The notes beneath the pieces are model-generated. The model was not told the DNA's origin and did not search any database. It saw nothing but the letters and a program-made list of their open reading frames with translations. 34,509 bases of DNA from Verrucomicrobiota bacterium. GTDB lineage: Bacteria; Verrucomicrobiota; Verrucomicrobiia; Chthoniobacterales; UBA10450. This document shows, in pieces, positions 8,916 to 19,175 of the stretch. A program made the translations under genes and the position numbers. The first letter of the stretch is position 1; each line of letters opens with the position of its first letter. Location of the stretch: NCBI GenBank assembly GCA_019244415.1, contig JAFASN010000004.1, positions 1-34,509 of the forward strand, read 5' to 3'.

Positions 8916-9485
8916 GTGAATCCGACGGATGCCACAAGAATTCTCCCCGCCTCGAAAGATGGCGAGCAGTGCGCGGCCGCAAAATTAATCCCCATCGTCT
9001 ATGATGAACTGCGGCGCCGCGCCCAGGATTACCTCAACCGGGAGCGGCCGGATCATACGCTCGAGGCGACTGCATTGGTTCACGAAGTTTACGTCCGGTT
9101 AAGCGCCTCGCCGAAGCTGAATTGCACGAGCCGCGCGCATTTTTCCGCCATCGCGGCGCGGTTGATGCGGCAGATCCTTGTGCAACACGCGCGGGCGCGT
9201 CACGCCCAGAAGCGCGGTGGCGCATGGCAAAAATTGTCGCTGGCAGAGGCAGGAACTCTGGGAGATGGGCGCGCTCCCACTCTCCTCGCACTCGACGACG
9301 CTCTGCTCAGCCTGGCGGCGGAATATCCCAGGCAAAGCGAAGTGGTCGAGCTGAAATTCTTCGGCGGCTTGACCGCGAACGACATCGCAGCCGTCCTCGG
9401 TGTCTCGGAAAAAACGGTGCTTCGCGACTGGAACTTCGCGCGGGTGTGGCTTGCGCGAGAATTACAAAACGCTGATGCCGCGTGA
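8916..9485 (+). CDS. ECF-type RNA polymerase sigma factor (TIGR02999-like)
   Basis: A 189-residue sigma-70 family factor with regions 2 and 4 only. Region 2 is visible in PIVYDELRRRAQDYLNRE and ALVHEVYVRL, followed by SRAHFSAIAARLMRQILVQH; region 4 in VELKFFGGLTANDIAAVLGV and SEKTVLRDWNFARVWL, the helix-turn-helix that reads the -35 box. This is the subfamily commonly found next to serine/threonine kinases. The GTG start fits the family N-terminus (NPTDATRIL); no Shine-Dalgarno is evident and no in-frame ATG exists before region 2. Its last 11 bp overlap the kinase gene, so the two are coupled. No anti-sigma gene is adjacent, so the kinase is the probable input, which is inference. Confidence 0.92.
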   Translation: MNPTDATRILPASKDGEQCAAAKLIPIVYDELRRRAQDYLNRERPDHTLEATALVHEVYVRLSASPKLNCTSRAHFSAIAARLMRQILVQHARARHAQKRGGAWQKLSLAEAGTLGDGRAPTLLALDDALLSLAAEYPRQSEVVELKFFGGLTANDIAAVLGVSEKTVLRDWNFARVWLARELQNADAA

Positions 9486-12147
9486 ACGCGCAGAGCGTTT
9501 ACTGGAAGTCGTCGCCGACGCTCTCGAGCTCAATCCGCCACAGCGGGCCGGATACATTGCGGCACATTGCGATGACGACACGACCCTCCGCAAAGAAGCG
9601 GAGTCACTTCTCGCGCACGCACAGCAATCGAGTAGCTGGCAGCAGGGGCCGATAACCGACGCCGCGGCTGATCTCCTGCTGCACGAGCAGCTGGCGGCCG
9701 GCTGTCAGATCGCGCAGTACGAAATCATCGCCCCGCTCGCGGCCGGTGGCATGGGTGAGGTTTACCTCGCTCGGGATCGCGAGCTCGCGCGGCAAGTAGC
9801 CCTGAAACTTGTCCGGAGTGTGCTCAACACCGCGCAATTTGTCCGGCGTTTTCGCGCAGAGGAGCGGATCCTCGCGCAACTGAACCATCCAAATATTGCG
9901 CAGGTCTATGGCGGCGGAGTGACCGCGGAGGGCGTGCCTTACTTCGCGATGGAGTATGTGGAAGGCGAGCGATTGGATGACTTCTGCAATATGCGACAGC
10001 TAACGATTCGTGAACGGCTCGAGCTGTTTCGCAAAGTCTGCGGCGCCGTCAGCTATGCTCACCAGCACCTCGTCATTCACCGTGACATCAAGCCGGCAAA
10101 CGTGCGCGTGACCAAAGAAGGGGAACCGAAGCTACTCGATTTCGGAATTGCGAAAGTGCTTGGAGATGCCTCCTTCGCGCCTGAGCAAACTGTTACGTCG
10201 CCGTTTATGACGCTGGAGTACTCAAGCCCCGAGCAGGTAGTCGGAGAACCGATGAGCACGGCCACAGACATATTTAGCCTGGGGGTGGTCTTGTATGAAT
10301 TACTGACAGGTCAAAAACCGTGGCGAATAGCCAAGGCAACGCGCGAAGCAGTTGTTAAGGCAATTGTCGAGCAGGAACCACTCCGACCGAGCGTTGCAGC
10401 CTCGGATTCGGCAATCGCCTGGCCCAAATCGAAGCTCGCCCGCAGTGACCTTGATAACATCATTCTTACCGCGTTGCGCAAAGAGCCTGAGCGGCGTTAC
10501 GCCTCGGTAGCTCAGTTTGCTGAAGATATCACACGGTATCTCAGCGGCCGCACTGTGATAGCTCACCGAGACAGCTTTGCCTACCGCTCGCGCAAGTTTG
10601 TCGCGCGTCATACCGCTGCCGTCGCCGCTTCGCTTCTGGTTCTACTTAGTTTGATTGGCGGCGTCATCGCCACCAGCCGGGAAGCTCACCGCGCTCATCT
10701 TGAACAAGCCCGGGCCGAGCGGCGTTTCGCCGAGCTTCATGATCTCGCCCACTCTTTAATGTTCGAGATTCATGATTCAGTCCAGGACCTCCAGGGCGCA
10801 ACAGCTACTCGGCAGCTTATCGTGAGCCGCGCCTTGAAGTATCTTGACAGCCTGAGCAAAGAAGCAGCCAACAATCCTCCTTTGCAAAGCGAACTGGCGA
10901 GCGCCTACGAGAAAATCGCTGATATCCAGGGCAACCCGTTTAGCTCGAACCTGGGCGACACCGCCAGCGCGCTGCGGAATTATCGCCAGGCACTGGTAAT
11001 CCGACAGGCGCTTGTTGCTGCCAATCCAGGCGCGGCGGAATACCAGCTGCAACTCAGTCAGACCTACGATCGGATCGGCGAAGTTCTCATCCGGTCTGGA
11101 GACGCAAAGGGCGCGCTCCAAGTGAACGAGAAAGCGCAGGAGCTGCGTGAACGTGTTTTAACGGGCACGCCGATCGAGAACGTTAAAGTCCGGCACGACC
11201 TTGCGATCGGCTATCTTAAAGCCGGCGATGACCTTCAGGTCCTGGGTAACCTAAAGGGCGCGCTCGAAAGTGACCGCAAGGGGCTAACTCTACTCCAGCA
11301 ACTCGCAGCTGCTTCACCTAACGACGCCAAGGCGGCCAAAGACTTAATGACCGGCTATAACAAGGTCGCTTACATGCTTTACCAGTCCGGCGACCTTCCT
11401 TCAGCGCTCGACTATTACCGGCATGCGCTTGCCATTGCCCAGACGATAGCGGGCGCAGCCGCTCCGGCGGATGCAGTGAGCAAACGGAACCTCGCGATTA
11501 GCTACAACAATATCGGCCGGGTCTTACTTAAGGAAGGCGATGCCACTGGAGCCGAGCATAGCTTCAGCAGTGCACTTGATATAGCAAAAAAACTTGCCGC
11601 GGCGGATGCTAGCAACGCTCAGGGGCAGTGGGACGTCGCTTACACGCTGGTCAGACTGGGCTGGGCACAGGCTAAGGCCAATAAACTCGCCGAGGCGCTA
11701 GCTACCCAGCGCAGCGCCCTGAGAATCAACGAGCAACTCGTAGCCCGAAACCCGAGCAACAGCAGTGCGCTGCTCGAGGTAGGGAATAGCTATGAATCAT
11801 GCGGCGATATTCTGATGCAAACCGGCGACAAGGAGCAGGCACTCGACAGTTATCGCGCTTCTCTTCAGGTGCGCGACAAACTGGTTCAACACGACCGGAA
11901 CGACGCCATCGCCCGCGGCGACCTGGTCGATTCATGCCTGAAGACGGCCCGGGTTCTCGTGGAAATCGCGACGCAGCAATCAGCCACAGGAGAAAAGCAA
12001 CTCGCCGCGTTGGATGAGGCTCGCGCAGATTACGCCAGAGTACTTAGCCAGCCGCGATCGCATGATCAGCAGGAATCAGAAAAGATTCAGCAAGCGAGCG
12101 ACGGGCTTGCCGCTTGCGACGCTCTGATTGCGAAGATCAAATCCTAG
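9475..12147 (+). CDS. Membrane serine/threonine protein kinase with TPR C-terminus
   Basis: The ATG at 9475 lies inside the end of the sigma gene and gives 890 residues; a longer in-frame start at 9400 is unlikely because it would run through that gene. The N-terminal 80 residues form a small acidic helical region. A Hanks-type kinase domain spans about 82-355: glycine loop [10 protein letters not shown] (88-97), lysine K111 (VALKLV), catalytic HRD with D204 ([10 protein letters not shown]), DFG with D222, and [20 protein letters not shown]. All catalytic residues are present. One membrane span (about 381-399) is followed by a helical region and many TPR-like repeats, such as [18 protein letters not shown]. 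The kinase is probably cytoplasmic and the TPR part periplasmic or sensory. It probably acts with the overlapping sigma factor. Its stop shares CTAG with the convergent clpC stop. Confidence 0.93.
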   Translation: MPRERAERLLEVVADALELNPPQRAGYIAAHCDDDTTLRKEAESLLAHAQQSSSWQQGPITDAAADLLLHEQLAAGCQIAQYEIIAPLAAGGMGEVYLARDRELARQVALKLVRSVLNTAQFVRRFRAEERILAQLNHPNIAQVYGGGVTAEGVPYFAMEYVEGERLDDFCNMRQLTIRERLELFRKVCGAVSYAHQHLVIHRDIKPANVRVTKEGEPKLLDFGIAKVLGDASFAPEQTVTSPFMTLEYSSPEQVVGEPMSTATDIFSLGVVLYELLTGQKPWRIAKATREAVVKAIVEQEPLRPSVAASDSAIAWPKSKLARSDLDNIILTALRKEPERRYASVAQFAEDITRYLSGRTVIAHRDSFAYRSRKFVARHTAAVAASLLVLLSLIGGVIATSREAHRAHLEQARAERRFAELHDLAHSLMFEIHDSVQDLQGATATRQLIVSRALKYLDSLSKEAANNPPLQSELASAYEKIADIQGNPFSSNLGDTASALRNYRQALVIRQALVAANPGAAEYQLQLSQTYDRIGEVLIRSGDAKGALQVNEKAQELRERVLTGTPIENVKVRHDLAIGYLKAGDDLQVLGNLKGALESDRKGLTLLQQLAAASPNDAKAAKDLMTGYNKVAYMLYQSGDLPSALDYYRHALAIAQTIAGAAAPADAVSKRNLAISYNNIGRVLLKEGDATGAEHSFSSALDIAKKLAAADASNAQGQWDVAYTLVRLGWAQAKANKLAEALATQRSALRINEQLVARNPSNSSALLEVGNSYESCGDILMQTGDKEQALDSYRASLQVRDKLVQHDRNDAIARGDLVDSCLKTARVLVEIATQQSATGEKQLAALDEARADYARVLSQPRSHDQQESEKIQQASDGLAACDALIAKIKS

Positions 12148-14627
12148 CTCGCGCCGGCTCCCGCACCCGCTGGCGCGGCGACGTTGAAGATGAGCTTTCC
12201 GTTATCGGCGGCAACGTGGACGACGTCGCCAGGTTTCACGTTTCCGCGCAGCAACTCTTCGGCAAATGGATCTTCCAGGTATCGCTCGACTGCCCGGCGC
12301 ATAGGACGCGCGCCGTACTGCGGGTCGTGACCTTTTTCGATGAGCAATTCCTTGGCGGATTGCTCTAGCTCGATGTGCACGTCCTTGGCTTTAACGCGGC
12401 GTAGTACTTTCGCGACTTCGAGCTCAACAATCTGCATCAGGTCATTCTTCGTTAGCTGATGGAAGACGATGATATCGTCGAGGCGGTTGATGAACTCGGG
12501 CTTGAATGCCTTCTTTGCTTCTTCAAGCAGGCGATCGCGCATTACTTCGAATTCATGCTCGCCCAGCGGCTTCGTCGCGCCGAAGCCCATTGTGGTCTGC
12601 CGGCGTAGAATTTCCGCGCCCACGTTCGAGGTCATGATGATGATGGTGTTGCGGAAATCGATCTTGCGCCCGAGCGAATCGGTCACTTTGCCATCCTCCA
12701 AAATCTGAAGCAGCAGGTGCATCACGTCTGGATGCGCCTTTTCGATTTCGTCAAAGAGCACGACTGAGTACGGACGGCGCCGCACCGCTTCAGAAAGCTG
12801 CCCGCCTTCTTCGTAGCCAACGTAGCCGGGGGGTGAGCCGATCAAACGCGAGGCGGTGAACTTCTCCATGTACTCAGACATGTCGATCTGGATGAGCGCG
12901 TCACGATCGCCGAACATGAACTCCGCCAGTGTCTGGGCGAGGAAAGTTTTACCGACACCAGTCGGTCCGAGAAAAATGAATGAGCCGATTGGCCGCCGCG
13001 GATCTTTTAGGTCAGCGCGCGAACGACGCAGTGCTTTGGAAATGGCGACCACCGCTTCGTCCTGGCCGATGACTTTGCCCTTCAGCTCGTTTTCCATTTG
13101 CAGAAGTTTCTCTGTTTCCTTCTGCTCCATGCGCTGAAGCGGAACGCCCGTAACCTTCGAGACGACCGACATCATGTCGTCCGCGGTGACGAGCACTTCC
13201 TTTTCCTCGCGTTCTTCACGCCACCTCGCCAGTATCGTGTCGAGACGTTCCTTCGTTTGCTTTTCCGTATCGCGCAGCCCGGCAGCTTTCTCAAAATCCT
13301 GGGCTTTGATGGCTGCTTCCTTGGCGCCGCGGATCGTCTCGATCTCGCGCTCGATTTCTTTAACGTCCGGCGGCCGCGTCATGGCGTTAATGCGGGCGCG
13401 AGCGCCAGCTTCGTCCATAACGTCGATTGCTTTATCAGGGAGAAAGCGGCCGGTGATGTATCGCTCGGAAAGTTTCACTGCGACCTCAAGCGCTTCATCG
13501 CTCAACTTGGCTTTGTGATGCGCCTCGTACTTAGGCCGCAAACCTTTCAGAATCTGGAGGGCTTCCTCGACTGTAGGCGCTTCGACTTTCACGGTTTGGA
13601 AGCGTCGTTCCAATGCGGCATCTTTCTCGATGTACTTGCGGTACTCGTTCAACGTGGTAGCGCCGACGCACTGCAATTCGCCGCGGCTGAGCGCCGGCTT
13701 GATGATGTTGCTCGCGTCCATCGCGCCTTCGGCGGAGCCGGCGCCGACAATGGTGTGCAGCTCATCGATGAATAGGATCACGTTTTTGCTGCGGCGAATC
13801 TCATCCATCACCGCTTTGATCCGTTCTTCAAATTGACCGCGGTACTTAGTGCCCGCGACCATCAGCGCCAGATCGAGCGTGATCACTTTTTTGTCGCGCA
13901 AAAGCTCCGGCACATTGCCGCTCGCGATCTCCTGCGCGAGTCCTTCCACGATCGCCGTTTTCCCCACGCCGGCTTCGCCGAGAAGTACCGGATTGTTTTT
14001 CGTGCGCCGGCAAAGTACCTGGATGACGCGCTCGATCTCATTGCGGCGCCCGATCACCGGATCGAGCTCGCCTTTCTTCGCCAGGTCGGTCAGGTCGCGG
14101 CCAAACGCGCGCAACGCCGGCGTTTTCACATCTTTCTTGCCGGTGCTGGCGTGGCCGGGTTGTTCTTCTCCTTCGCCTTCGGGCGGTGTAAAATTGGGGT
14201 CCAATTCTTTTAGAATTTCGTTGCGGGTTCGTTCGATATCGATTTCCAAGCTCTTGAGTACGCGCGCGGCGACGCCTTCGCCTTCGCGCAAGAGCCCCAG
14301 CAAGATGTGCTCGGTGCCGACGTAGGAATGGTTCAGCGCCTTCGCTTCCTTGCCCGCCAGCGCGAGTACTTTCTTCACTCGCGGCGTATAGGGGATATTG
14401 CCCACCATTTTCGTCTCGGGCCCGGAGCCGACCTGCTTCTCGACCTCCATCCGCACTGTCTCGAGATCGAGCCCCATCTTTTGCAGGACGTTCACAGCTA
14501 CGCCCTGGCCCAGTTTGATCAGACCGAGCAGAAGATGCTCTGTGCCGACGTAATTGTGATTGAAGCGGTCAGCTTCCTTGCGCGCGAGTTGCAGCACTTG
14601 CTGCGCGCGGGGGGTGAAATTGTTCAT
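12144..14627 (-). CDS. clpC: ClpC, AAA+ unfoldase of the ClpCP protease
   Basis: A hexameric HSP100 unfoldase that feeds substrates to ClpP in the cytoplasm. The 827 residues contain two Clp-N repeats (about 1-75 and 80-145; [11 protein letters not shown] and [11 protein letters not shown]), AAA1 with Walker [10 protein letters not shown] (217-225), Walker B VILFIDE and pore loop KYRG, a UVR-type middle region (about 425-475, [14 protein letters not shown]), and AAA2 with Walker A GPTGVGKT (554-561), Walker B VVLFDE and pore loop GYVG. An MGF tripeptide at about 680 sits where ClpP-docking loops occur. The Clp-N repeats bind phosphoarginine in Bacillus. The ATG overlaps the mcsB stop (ATGA), as expected for co-translation. 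The end is a low-complexity [10 protein letters not shown] tail. Confidence 0.98.
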   Translation of the reverse strand: MNNFTPRAQQVLQLARKEADRFNHNYVGTEHLLLGLIKLGQGVAVNVLQKMGLDLETVRMEVEKQVGSGPETKMVGNIPYTPRVKKVLALAGKEAKALNHSYVGTEHILLGLLREGEGVAARVLKSLEIDIERTRNEILKELDPNFTPPEGEGEEQPGHASTGKKDVKTPALRAFGRDLTDLAKKGELDPVIGRRNEIERVIQVLCRRTKNNPVLLGEAGVGKTAIVEGLAQEIASGNVPELLRDKKVITLDLALMVAGTKYRGQFEERIKAVMDEIRRSKNVILFIDELHTIVGAGSAEGAMDASNIIKPALSRGELQCVGATTLNEYRKYIEKDAALERRFQTVKVEAPTVEEALQILKGLRPKYEAHHKAKLSDEALEVAVKLSERYITGRFLPDKAIDVMDEAGARARINAMTRPPDVKEIEREIETIRGAKEAAIKAQDFEKAAGLRDTEKQTKERLDTILARWREEREEKEVLVTADDMMSVVSKVTGVPLQRMEQKETEKLLQMENELKGKVIGQDEAVVAISKALRRSRADLKDPRRPIGSFIFLGPTGVGKTFLAQTLAEFMFGDRDALIQIDMSEYMEKFTASRLIGSPPGYVGYEEGGQLSEAVRRRPYSVVLFDEIEKAHPDVMHLLLQILEDGKVTDSLGRKIDFRNTIIIMTSNVGAEILRRQTTMGFGATKPLGEHEFEVMRDRLLEEAKKAFKPEFINRLDDIIVFHQLTKNDLMQIVELEVAKVLRRVKAKDVHIELEQSAKELLIEKGHDPQYGARPMRRAVERYLEDPFAEELLRGNVKPGDVVHVAADNGKLIFNVAAPAGAGAGAS

Positions 14628-15745
14628 TGCTTTGGCGGCGCGCTTTCGTCTCCGGTCGCCGGCTCCCGCGCCACTTTACTCATATCAGGTTTGGGAAACG
14701 ATTTCAAACGGTCGCGGATAATCTGGGCGCGAAAATGGTCGCGCTCTTCCGCGTTGAGTTTCTGCTGCGTACTTTTTTGCAAATGCGCCGGCTGCGTCGC
14801 GATGAACAGTTCATCAATGGGCAGGCGTTTGTCCTCCGGAAACGCGCCGAGATCGATGCCCAGCTTCATCACCGAGAGGAGATTGAGCGCTTCCTTCGAG
14901 GTCATGGCATGCGAATAAGTGAGCAAGCCGTATGCGCGCCCGATCTGATCCCATAAAGTATTCGGTTTTTTCTGCATCAACACCTGCCGCGCGTCGTGTT
15001 CCTTCTCGATGATCGTCTCGATGACCTTGCTTAGCCTGCCGATGATCTCGTCTTCCTTCTCGCCCAGCGTGGTTTGGTTCGAGATTTGGAAGAGATTGCC
15101 CATCGCTTCAGTGCCCTCGCCATAAAGCCCGCGGACGGCGAGGCCGATCTTGTTCACTGCCTGGATCACCTGGTTAATCAGCTCGCTTAAGACCAGCCCG
15201 GGCAAATGCAGCATGGCACTGGCGCGCATTCCTGTGCCGACGTTCGTCGGGCAGGCGGTGAGATAGCCAAGCTTCGGGTCGTAGGCGAAATCGAGTTTGC
15301 CCTCGAGCGCGGTATCGATCTTGTCGGCCAGCTTGAATGCCTGGCGTAACTGCAAACCAGAGCGGATGGATTGCATGCGCAAATGGTCCTCTTCGTTCAC
15401 CATGATGCTCAGCGTCTGTTTGCGGTTCATCACCACCGCGCTGCCGGTACTTTTCGCCGCGTGTTCACGGCTGATCAGGTGGCGTTCGACCAGGACTTGC
15501 TTGTCCAGCGCAGACAAATCCTGGAGCAATTCCGAGAATGACTCCTGCATCTCCGGCAATTCTTCCACCCGCGGCTTGATCATTTCGAGCACGGCGGTGC
15601 GCTCCGCTTTTTTTGCCCAACCTGGAAAAGCGCGGTTGCGCAAGTTGCGCGCGAGCCGCACCCGACTGCTCACGACGATCTGGTGATGCGGACCTTCGCC
15701 GCGCAGCCATTCCCCCGTACTAGAGATGATACTCTGGATTCTCAT
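14624..15745 (-). CDS. mcsB: McsB, protein-arginine kinase
   Basis: Phosphorylates arginine side chains on proteins, marking them for ClpC. The ATG at 15745 gives 373 residues, near the usual 350-360; an in-frame extension upstream runs through mcsA and is rejected. Guanido-kinase motifs are intact: [14 protein letters not shown] (nucleotide and substrate site), NEEDHLR (118-124) with catalytic acidic residues, and [13 protein letters not shown] with C165. Near the C-terminus RDHFRA (335-340) fits the RDxxRA motif of the allosteric phosphoarginine pocket known from Bacillus McsB. The full catalytic and allosteric set suggests a working kinase rather than a relic. It follows mcsA by 52 bp and overlaps clpC by 3 bp. 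No arginine phosphatase (YwlE) is in the window. Confidence 0.97.
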   Translation of the reverse strand: MRIQSIISSTGEWLRGEGPHHQIVVSSRVRLARNLRNRAFPGWAKKAERTAVLEMIKPRVEELPEMQESFSELLQDLSALDKQVLVERHLISREHAAKSTGSAVVMNRKQTLSIMVNEEDHLRMQSIRSGLQLRQAFKLADKIDTALEGKLDFAYDPKLGYLTACPTNVGTGMRASAMLHLPGLVLSELINQVIQAVNKIGLAVRGLYGEGTEAMGNLFQISNQTTLGEKEDEIIGRLSKVIETIIEKEHDARQVLMQKKPNTLWDQIGRAYGLLTYSHAMTSKEALNLLSVMKLGIDLGAFPEDKRLPIDELFIATQPAHLQKSTQQKLNAEERDHFRAQIIRDRLKSFPKPDMSKVAREPATGDESAPPKQ

Positions 15746-15797
15746 GTTGTAGCGGCGCCTGTCTGAGCCGCATGGGATGAGATGTGTTCGCGAGGAT

Positions 15798-16289
15798 TCA
15801 TTGCTGCAACTGATGTTCAAGCTGTTTGATCTGGTCGCGCAACGACGCTGCCGTCTCGTAATTCTCCTGCTCAACCGCCTTTTTTAGGTCCTCCGTCAGT
15901 GATTTCATCCGGTCACTTAAAGCAAGCGTCCGTTGTGCCCGAGTAGGCAATTTCCCCACGTGTTCGGTGCCTTTGTGCATCGCTTTCAGCAACGAATGCA
16001 GCCCTTCCGAGAACGCGACGTAGCATGCGCTGCAACCGAGCCGTCCTGTCTTCTTGAAATCGGCCTGGGTAAATCCGCAAACCGGACATGTGGTCGAAGG
16101 CGCGCCCTTCTCGATTTCCTCCGCGGCGCCGATGCCGAGCAGCAAATCAGCCAGCGCAAACCCAGTTGGATCCTGCACGCCCTTTTCCTTCGAGCAGCCT
16201 TCGCAAAGATTCACCTTCTGCATTTTGCCCGACACGATCTGCGTCAGGAACACAGTGGCATCATTGCATTTGCAAACGTCACACAACAT
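15798..16289 (-). CDS. mcsA: McsA, zinc-binding activator of McsB
   Basis: The 163-residue partner of the arginine kinase. Four CxxC pairs are seen: C3/C6, C29/C32, C68/C71 and C86/C89, enough for two zinc sites, as in Bacillus McsA. The C-terminal UVR domain (about 125-160, LKKAVEQENYETAASLRDQI) is a helical hairpin used for protein contact and is also present in ClpC. The last part is a coiled-coil-like QLEHQLQQ. It is the first gene of the mcsA-mcsB-clpC run; 79 bp separate it from ilvE upstream. The ctsR repressor gene that heads this cluster in Firmicutes is not here. Confidence 0.95.
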   Translation of the reverse strand: MLCDVCKCNDATVFLTQIVSGKMQKVNLCEGCSKEKGVQDPTGFALADLLLGIGAAEEIEKGAPSTTCPVCGFTQADFKKTGRLGCSACYVAFSEGLHSLLKAMHKGTEHVGKLPTRAQRTLALSDRMKSLTEDLKKAVEQENYETAASLRDQIKQLEHQLQQ

Positions 16290-16368
16290 GTCCGTGAAAC
16301 TAAACAGCCGAAACTCTCAGGAATTCAACCCCGCTTCTCGTTCAGCATCGCGCGCGCCGCGCAGTTTC

Positions 16369-17352
16369 TCACTCGTAAATCGGCGTGCCGCTCTCCCCCG
16401 TGATTTCGCGGAAGCGCGCGATCATGCGCGTGCTGATCGGGCCCGGCTTGCCATTTCCGATGACGCGGGTGTCTGCTTTAACCACCGGAATTACTTCCGC
16501 AGCCGTCCCGGTAAGGAAACATTCGTCCGCGATGAAGACATCGTGGCGGGTAATGTTTGTCTCCGCTACTTTCAGCCCCAGCTCAGCTGCGATTTCGAAT
16601 ATGGCGGAGCGAGTGATGCCGCGCAGTGCGCCTGCGCTGATCGGCGGCGTGAAAATTTCACCCCTCTTGATGATGAAGACATTATCTGCGCTGCATTCGG
16701 CCACGAAGCCTTCGTCGTTTAACATCAACGCTTCATCCGCTCCGGCGATGTTCGCCTCGATTCGCGCCATGACGTTATTCAGGTAATTCAGCGACTTCAC
16801 CGCGGGATTCAGTGCCGCTGGATTCGTTCGCCGCGTTGCGCAGGTCACCACCGAGAGTCCGTTGCGATAAACTTCCTCGGGATAAAGCGCGATCGTCGCG
16901 GCAATGATGATAACGGTTGGCCGCTTACATTGCGCGGGATTAAGGCCGAGATTGCCCACACCGCGCGTCACAATCTGGCGAATGTAACCATCACGCAGCT
17001 CGTTTTGGCGAATCGTCTCGAGCAACGCCTCTGTCATTTCGCGGCGCGACATCGGAATGTCGAGACAGATGGAACGCGCCGAATCCCACAGCCGATCAAT
17101 GTGCTCTTCCAGGCGAAATACGCGGCCGTTATAAAACCGAATCCCCTCAAAAATGCCATCGCCGTAAAGCAGGCCATGATCGAAGACCGAGACTTTCGCC
17201 TCCGCTTCGGGCAGGAACTCGCCATCGACGTAAATCGTTAGCGACTTCGTCGCCGCCTTTGTGCTGCGCGTTTCATCCGCAGGTTTGATAGCGGGCTCCC
17301 GCTCTTCCACTAACGTGTCCGCCACTTCGCCGTTTGCAGTTTTAGTAAGCAC
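16369..17352 (-). CDS. ilvE: Branched-chain amino acid aminotransferase (class IV PLP)
   Basis: Catalyses the last, reversible transamination in Leu, Ile and Val synthesis with glutamate. The 327 residues contain the class IV fold: YVDGEFLPEAEAKVSVFDHG, LLYGDGIFEGIRFYNG, the PLP lysine K186 (AVKSLNYLNN), E219 in GFVAECSADNVF, and the phosphate-binding ADECFLTGTAAEV. An N-terminal stretch of about 36 residues precedes the domain and is charged and probably disordered. The GTG start at 17352 has no clear Shine-Dalgarno, so the true start could be a downstream GTG and the extension may not exist. D-amino-acid aminotransferase or aminodeoxychorismate lyase are related alternatives, but the motifs fit IlvE best. 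Confidence 0.92.
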   Translation of the reverse strand: MLTKTANGEVADTLVEEREPAIKPADETRSTKAATKSLTIYVDGEFLPEAEAKVSVFDHGLLYGDGIFEGIRFYNGRVFRLEEHIDRLWDSARSICLDIPMSRREMTEALLETIRQNELRDGYIRQIVTRGVGNLGLNPAQCKRPTVIIIAATIALYPEEVYRNGLSVVTCATRRTNPAALNPAVKSLNYLNNVMARIEANIAGADEALMLNDEGFVAECSADNVFIIKRGEIFTPPISAGALRGITRSAIFEIAAELGLKVAETNITRHDVFIADECFLTGTAAEVIPVVKADTRVIGNGKPGPISTRMIARFREITGESGTPIYE

Positions 17353-17436
17353 AAAAAAATTTCGATGCTTCGCTCGTTAATGCAAGTGACAAGCGGCGTC
17401 GTCTGCGCGGATCTGCACGTCACGGCTCCGGCCGCC

Positions 17437-18108
17437 CTACAAAAGTACGCCATCGGCGATGGTCAGCTTGCGATCGCCGCGTTGCGCGAGGCCGGCATCA
17501 TGCGTCACCAGGAGCAGCGTTTTCTGGCGTTCGCGCACGAGCCCCAGCAGGAGGTCAATGATTGTCTCTCCGGTTTTCGAGTCCAGGTTTCCTGTCGGCT
17601 CATCGGCGAACACAATCGCTGGATCGTTCACCAGCGCGCGGGCGATGGCCGCGCGCTGTTGTTCGCCACCGGAAAGCTCCGCCGGCAGATGCTGCATTCG
17701 TTCGCCGAGCCCGACTGAGCGTAAACTTTCCTCCGCCGACCGGCTGTCAGTCTGCCGCCCGATCATTCCCGGCAACATGACGTTTTCGAGCGCGGTCAGC
17801 TCCGGCAGAAGAAAGTAGCCCTGGAAAACGAAACCCATTTGCCGGTTTCGCCTTCGCGCCTGTGCGCGCGAGCTGCCTGAGTACAAACGTTCCCCTTCAA
17901 ACTCGACCGTGCCAGCTTCAGGACGCTCCAATCCAGCAAGGGTGTAGAGCAGTGTCGTTTTCCCCGCGCCGGAAGCTCCAACAAGAAACACCGCTTCGCC
18001 GCGTTCGATCTCCATCGAGATGCCACGCAGTACTTCGAGCTTGCGGCCGCCGATCTGGAAAGACCGGCGAAGATCGCGCGCAACCAGGTGTGGCTCGGGT
18101 ACAGCCAT
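17437..18108 (-). CDS. lolD: ABC transporter ATPase, LolD/MacB-like
   Basis: A stand-alone ATP-binding subunit of 223 residues. Walker A is GASGAGKTT (44-52), the Q-loop is in MGFVFQGYFLLPELTALENV, the signature is LSGGEQQRAAIARAL, Walker B is IVFADEPTGNLD and the H-loop is LLLVTHDAG. The LTALENVMLP and GNLDSKTGE segments are typical of the LolD/MacB/FtsE group. LolD drives release of lipoproteins from the inner membrane with LolC/E. No LolC/E-type permease is adjacent, so the partner must be elsewhere and the Lol assignment is by family only; another MacB-type exporter is possible. It is 84 bp upstream of ilvE on the same strand. Confidence 0.85.
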   Translation of the reverse strand: MAVPEPHLVARDLRRSFQIGGRKLEVLRGISMEIERGEAVFLVGASGAGKTTLLYTLAGLERPEAGTVEFEGERLYSGSSRAQARRRNRQMGFVFQGYFLLPELTALENVMLPGMIGRQTDSRSAEESLRSVGLGERMQHLPAELSGGEQQRAAIARALVNDPAIVFADEPTGNLDSKTGETIIDLLLGLVRERQKTLLLVTHDAGLAQRGDRKLTIADGVLL

Positions 18109-18153
18109 GGCGCGGAAAGTAGCCTCATTCCGCGCAACGCAAAGCTGCCGTAC

Positions 18154-18936
18154 TTACGTAAGCCCGAGCGAGTCCAGCGTCGGTTCGTCAATGGCTGCCG
18201 TGGCGGCAAGCCCATGATCAGCCTGGAAACGCAGAATGGCGTCGCGCGTTTCCGGCCCAAGGATCCCATCGATTGGACCATTATAATAGCCTTGTTGCGC
18301 CAATGCTTCCTGCACTTGCGATGTCACATCGCCCGGCGACATCTCGCCGTAACCGTAGATCGGCCCGTCATACGCGTAGTTGCTATAGGAAGGATCGTAG
18401 CCCCAGGCCGGGAACCACCAGCCGGCGTTCCAGTACCAGTAGCCGCCCCCGTACAAAACCACGAGCACATGCCGATGCCGCCACCAATCGCGACTGTGAT
18501 ACTGCCGGCTGTAAGCGGCCTGAGCTTGCGCGTAGGAAAGCTCATCCCCTCTTCGCGCGCCGAGCGGCGCCGCACCAGAGCGCGGAATAGTACGAAACGC
18601 GTTCGCCGGCTGCCCTGCTCGGGCGGCATTCGTCGCATCATAACTCGGCGAAACCCGAACGGTGTTTTGGAAATTGCGACCGCTTCTTGGAAGTACCCGA
18701 TAAGCGCTGAGAGGCGCGCCACGAAAGTTTGCGGCAACAGCTGGATTAATGGCGGCCCGGCGGAACGCACCAGTGCCGCTGGAAGCCGGTGCCGGGATTG
18801 CACGCGCTGGGCGCGCTGCTTCCACCCTGCCGACTGCCGCAGATCGAGACACTGCGTGGGGCGCTGCTGGATCTTCGGCTACCGCAAGATACGGAAGCAC
18901 CAGCAAGACTGCGACCAACATTCGGTGGCTTTTCAT
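18154..18936 (-). CDS. Exported peptidoglycan-binding domain protein
   Basis: A 260-residue secreted protein. ATG 18936 begins a signal peptide (MKSHRMLVAVLLVLPYLAVA) and is preceded by AGAGAG. An Ala/Arg-rich low-complexity region follows to about 140. Next comes an aromatic patch rich in Tyr, Trp and Gly (YGGGYWYWNAGWWFPAWGYD). The C-terminal 60 residues are a PG_binding_1 domain: SQVQEALAQQGYYNGPIDGI, LGPETRDAILRFQ and AIDEPTLDSLGL. The domain binds cell-wall peptidoglycan. No catalytic domain is seen, so structural anchoring or scaffolding is inferred. It ends 45 bp before the LolD-like start. Confidence 0.85.
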   Translation of the reverse strand: MKSHRMLVAVLLVLPYLAVAEDPAAPHAVSRSAAVGRVEAARPARAIPAPASSGTGAFRRAAINPAVAANFRGAPLSAYRVLPRSGRNFQNTVRVSPSYDATNAARAGQPANAFRTIPRSGAAPLGARRGDELSYAQAQAAYSRQYHSRDWWRHRHVLVVLYGGGYWYWNAGWWFPAWGYDPSYSNYAYDGPIYGYGEMSPGDVTSQVQEALAQQGYYNGPIDGILGPETRDAILRFQADHGLAATAAIDEPTLDSLGLT

Positions 18937-19175
18937 CTTTGGCTCTCTGGTTTTAGACCATCCTCCTCTCACAATATTCAAACCCGCCTGCGCGTACTTG
19001 TTCCACTTGTTCGCCGCACTGCTTCAAAAAGTACATTCGACGGGAATTGCCTGGGCGGACGGTCGGCAAGCAAGCCAACTATGTGGCAGGTTGAAGCTAC
19101 GTGACGCACTTGGATTGCTTCGCCTCAGAGTCGGTGGCTTGGATATTCCCGTTGTCGCGAGAGTAGTAGGATCTC

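Noticed and set aside
13098-14325. Plus-strand frames of up to 225 codons across clpC
   Set aside because: They are antisense shadows of clpC, which has complete family motifs throughout.
15746-15874. Upstream extension of McsB by 43 codons
   Set aside because: It runs through the end of mcsA, is Arg/Ser-rich and precedes the family's normal N-terminus (MRIQSII).
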